Positions 59,511 through 64,000 of a stretch of 64,000 nucleotides of DNA are shown here, in pieces. The notes beneath the pieces are model-generated. The model saw only the letters and a list, made by a program, of their open reading frames with translations, had not been told where the DNA came from and made no database searches. Positions within the stretch are counted from its first letter, which is position 1, and every line of letters begins with the position of its first letter. Position numbers and translations under genes: made by a program. Source of the DNA: Platycnemis pennipes (Eukaryota; Arthropoda; Insecta; Odonata; Platycnemididae); contig OW121848.1 in NCBI GenBank assembly GCA_933228895.1, forward strand, positions 155,078,688 to 155,142,687, written 5' to 3'.

Positions 59511-62500
59511 CTGGAAATGGTAGAAAGGATGTGCTCATACCTCATTCAACAAAAAGCTAACTCATTTAAATGCACCATTCACACATTTTCTCCCCATACA
59601 GTAGTGATATACAGCATATCTGATTCAGAAGTGACATACCCTACAATGCAACTGTGGAGAAATAGGAGGTATGGTGATAACAATAGTTACCTAAGGTGCT
59701 CAAAAACACTGAACATACAAGGATGCTACAATGAACCAGGTGCATAAAAATATGAAGACAGTAAAAACAGATGTGATTTTTCTGAGCTGTATTATTACAC
59801 AAATTGTTTTGGACAGTAATGCATACTACCCCTAGGATTATCCCTCACAAGACTTACTCTGAATGCAATGTTTCTCCACCCGGCATCAGGAGGGAGAAGG
59901 AACATTTTTTCATACTTCATCCCACATTTAGCAATTTGAAGAAATGCGACAGCCAAGTATGCATATATTTAAAGGGCTTAAATAGATTTCAAAACATTAC
60001 ATCACAAGCCCTAAAGCCAATAGCTTCTTTAGATAATGGTGCAGATAGTTTGGGAGAGAATAATGAAAAAAATTAACTGACTTTGATATTAAGTAACAAG
60101 GATAATACATATGATTCCAATATAAACTAAATTTTTGAGAACATCTATTCTTATTTGAACTTGGTAAAGAATGGAAATTACATTAGCCAATTCAGAGAAA
60201 TGATTATGGATAAATAACCAAAAACACACTATGTACACATACAATAAAAACTTATTTACGACCTGGTTTCGTTGCAGCGCAACATTATCAAGTGACATAC
60301 AGAAATTCTGTGTTACTTGATAATGTTGCGCTGCAATGAAACCAGGTTGTAAATAAATTTTTATTGTATGTGGACTCACATAGTGTGTTTTTGGTTATTT
60401 AATCATGAAGAAGTTCCATGCAGTCACACCAGAAACCATTTCTGAAATGATTATGTCAACTAAAATTCAAACCATGAAATTTAGAATTGAGATTAATAAT
60501 ATAAATTGAGATTTCTCGATTAATATTCATACACTAAGCCAGCATATTAACTTATAATATGTACTATAAAGTAGGTAGTTGAGCTATAAGACTAATTCTT
60601 AATTTAAATTAGATCAATTAGCCCGCAACTCTAATAGCCATTCAAATGAGGTTGATGCATTTCCCTATTAACTTCAAGCTCCAAGAAAAATCACTTCCTA
60701 GCCTTGGTATGCTCTACATAAGGCAATTAATAAAAACCCTGGATCAGCTCATCTAAATACATTGCTTGCTCAGCATCAATTACCATGAAACAGCAATGTT
60801 TACTTTAGAGGGAATCGCCATACAGATGCGATCATCTCAGGATTAGGAGAAATATATAAGAGAGGGTAACATAGTGGTCAAAAAGACATTTAGCAACATT
60901 CTGAGAATGAAGTAATACACAGTTCAAGACCTAAAATTTCATTGTGAGTTACAATATTTCCCTGAAGATGTTCCACACACCTTGCACATTTATGATAGGA
61001 ATGGCCATTTAGGATACTCCAGCTAAAAATAAACTCAGGATACTTGATTTGAGAGGCTAGTGCCATAACAATAAAAGCCATTCTGATTTTAAATTAAATG
61101 AAATAGCTCTTCTAGAAACTTATACACATATTATCCTGTAGTTAACAAACTGAGGGAAATCATGTAAGGGACAGGTCTCTCAATAAATAATGCTGATGGC
61201 AGTCAGTTGTGGACATTATATTTATTTTATGTTTTCCTTTTAATTCATTACCCTGGTGGGTGGCCCTAGCCAAATTAGGACTTTTACAAATTAATAAAGG
61301 GACATACTAGGAGAAATGAAAAAATCATCTGTACTAAAATAAGTGAGAAAACATATTTAGGAAATTTTCTGAATTTGAAAAGGACTGCCATGCTCATATT
61401 AAATAAGTAGCCATGTGTACCACTAATGTTCCAGAAATACCTTAAAAAAAGTAAGCTGGGCACCATGTGAAGCCCAGCACAAATCCAATAGATTTATGCA
61501 ACATCTTTACTGATTTATCTGCACCTGTCCATATTAAACTGAGAAGCTAACAACCCTTGAGAAATTTTCCATTTTACAATTTTATATTTGTCTCCTTGTT
61601 GGTACCTACCTATCCAATGTATTACCTTGTGTCACACACACAATGAACAAGTTTTCCAACAAAAATTACTTACTGATAAAAATTATTTGACCTAAATGAA
61701 CACAAAACAGCATATAAACAATTACTCACATTTTTCATAAAAAGTTTAGAACATGCAAATAACATATATTCTTCACAAATAATGAGATTGGTTTTCTGAA
61801 TGAAAACCATTAAATATATAGATTGTTAAACTACTTGTAAATATAAACTGGCTACAAAATTGATCCACATGGTATGAAGATGAAAGAAGACATTTTTCAA
61901 CTGTATGTAATAAAAATGTTTGCTATAATATGAAGAATTTAGACTACTCTATGAAGTAGGTACCTAAATGATGATGCATTTTAATTTTGAATACTGTTGA
62001 AAGTCATTTGCCAAGGAGTTGGAAATTCACATCTAAATATTCTATCTGAAGAACAAACTGGAAGCTGCAACTATTTTCTAGAGAACTGCTTCTTAACTAC
62101 AGATACCAATGAGTTTTAGGAGAATATCATCACCAATTTCCCAAATCTATCATGCATCCATCAAAAATAAAAATCAAGTTTTTGGATTCTAACATGAGCT
62201 ACACAACTAGGCATATATAATTCATGACAGACTTTATCATTAGACATTTCTACAGTAAAATAGGAAAACTAGCATTCATCAATTAAAGCAGTCAATGAGA
62301 GAGCATATCCTTCAACTGATCCTAGACTAAGATATTTGGCAGAGAAATACATGTACAAATCTAGTCTCTTCGGGAGAGGGAATCACATTTAGGTTTCCCC
62401 ACACTTCTTATGCCCTGCTACATAAAAGATTCAAAGTCATTTCTCAGCAAAGAGGGAGACGATCTGCCATCCTCCTAGCAGCAGCGGTTTAGAATCCACT

Positions 62501-64000
62501 CCTCGTCTTCCCACATACACTCCCTCCCATACACTTTTTGAGCACATGTGTATGGACTCACACACAACCACACAGGAAATGCTGAATTCACTGAACACAT
62601 TTTTGCAGCTGAAACCCTTTCAAAATTCTCAGCTCATTAATGGAGCTGGCATACCACAAGTTCCCTCAAGTACTATGTACATAATATGCAAATAATTCAC
62701 CTTGAACTTTATACATCACTGGAAAAAGTTGATTATAATTTAAAAAATGCCATGGCAAAAATACTGCCTACTGGTAAATACACACTACATACTAGTGAAT
62801 AGGAGAATAAACTGAATATCTTGATCTTACAACAAGGGTTCATTCTCATTAGCACATATGCTGGATACATAGAGTGATTACCATTCGATGCAATGATTTC
62901 ATTTGTCTAGCGTTTACAAGTTTAACACTACTTAGCTATAATAGAACACACACTGAAACAATATTTAGATTATTTCAATATTTTTGAATCAAGATTTAGC
63001 TCCTAGATGTTACTCTTTCATTTTGCTCATACAAAAATGCTGTGCATGAAGGACATAGTGCAGAAAATTGGTCCCAAAAAATATGAGTGAGCCATATCAG
63101 CAATGCAGAGTTTGGAAAAAAGAATATCAGCATTGCAGACTTTGGAATACAAAAGGAGACGGCAATAAAAAGCTTGTCTAGCACCAGGAAAAATTAAATT
63201 AAAATAGGAAAATTAATGATTTAGAGCATTCATGATTCCATCAGTTATTATGCAATGCCAGACTTTTTAGAATCTCAAGTTTATTTATAAATAACCAAAG
63301 GTAAAAGAAACTGCCCACAGTGCCAAGCTACTCTCAATATGGCACTAAAACTGACATGAAAATTTGTCTGTGATTCATAAAGGGAAACCTTCACATCCAT
63401 GTAGTTCTGAGTGGACTCTCAGGATTGATAGCCTAAGGGATAATCACAGACGGGAATTCAAAGTAGACAGTGCCTTATGAATAAATTAAGTGAAAAACTT
63501 TTATTTTCTGAAGAAGAAATTCAATCAAAAGGTCTTTGTATGATGACAACAGTGAGCATCTATCATTTGGTTTGAACATTATTGTTGTCAACATTTTACT
63601 GGATTCAGCCAACAATTTGCAATTTTCCCTCCTTTTCTCAGTACATAACTGTGATAGCAATGCTTATATTTTCTGTCATTTTTTGGTATCCTCAATACAA
63701 AGGAAAAAAAGGAAATTTTGAGAGTCAACCAAGGGAGGAGGATCAGGCTGTTTTGAGGGAAATAAACTAATTGAGAGAAATCTGAAACTTGCATGATTAT
63801 AGTAAGGGCAATTAAGATGTAAAACTTGTTTCCATTTCCAAGAAACTCAGCAAGCAGTCGATTTTATCTACAGTTTCAGCTACAATATAACATTGCATTA
63901 ATGATAAGAGTATCATTGCATGTGTTTGAAAATAACATCTCGGAAATATGTTTCTTGGGAACATAAAAAAGTAAGCTCAGAAAAACACAACGCATGAAAA
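59511..64000 (-). other. sdk intron upstream of exon 1, one fold-back element
   Basis: At least 4.5 kb of AT-rich intron. No further Ig exon was found, so the preceding exon lies outside the window. Confidence 0.6.
60212..60400. mobile_element. fold-back MITE, about 85-base arms
   Basis: AAATAACCAAAAACACACTA at the left returns as TAGTGTGTTTTTGGTTATTT. The arms contain GACCTGGTTTCGTTGCAGCG and GTTGCGCTGCAATGAAACC around a short loop. Confidence 0.85.

Noticed and set aside
59511..64000. Search for additional Ig exons
   Set aside because: No stretch with an Ig cysteine/tryptophan pattern and compatible splice sites was found.

Overview
The window is a piece of an animal nuclear genome, most likely an arthropod and probably an insect with a large genome. 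It is AT-rich, intron-dense and full of degraded mobile DNA. I cannot fix the species from the sequence.

One gene dominates. On the minus strand, from about 59510 down to 2980, 34 consecutive coding exons join with perfectly compatible splice phases into one open frame of 2002 residues plus a stop codon. The domain order is two immunoglobulin (Ig) domains, thirteen fibronectin type III (FN3) domains, one transmembrane helix, and a cytoplasmic tail ending in GFSSFV. This is Sidekick (sdk), a homophilic cell-adhesion protein of the Ig superfamily that acts at synapses and epithelial tricellular junctions. The 5' part (signal peptide and about four further Ig domains) lies beyond base 64000. Every exon start and end given here was placed by reading AG acceptors and GT donors and checking phase. 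Residue numbers count from the first complete codon in the window. A 24-nt, frame-preserving candidate microexon (21958-21981) may add eight residues to FN3-11.

No second host protein-coding gene was recognised on either strand. The rest is intron, 3' flank and mobile DNA. It includes a 3.5-kb hAT-type element with a perfect 8-bp target-site duplication (16027-19518), carrying GC-rich DNA and an apparent 3'-terminal exon. A 4.7-kb PIF/Harbinger-type element with TTA duplications (54416-59140) is invaded by an inner element full of CACGTGG repeats, which itself appears to hold a TTAA-flanked MITE (miniature inverted-repeat element). There is a pogo-type MITE, a piggyBac-like TTAA MITE, several fold-back elements, tRNA-derived SINEs (one head-to-head pair) and a decayed reverse-transcriptase relic.

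Region by region: 1-2979 is 3' UTR and flank. 2980-10386 holds the tail, transmembrane segment and end of FN3-13, with a CpG-rich anomaly at 3740-4990. 12432-50045 holds FN3-13 to FN3-1 separated by repeat-bearing introns. 51900-59510 holds the last two Ig domains, split by the nested transposon cluster. 59511-64000 is intron with one large fold-back.
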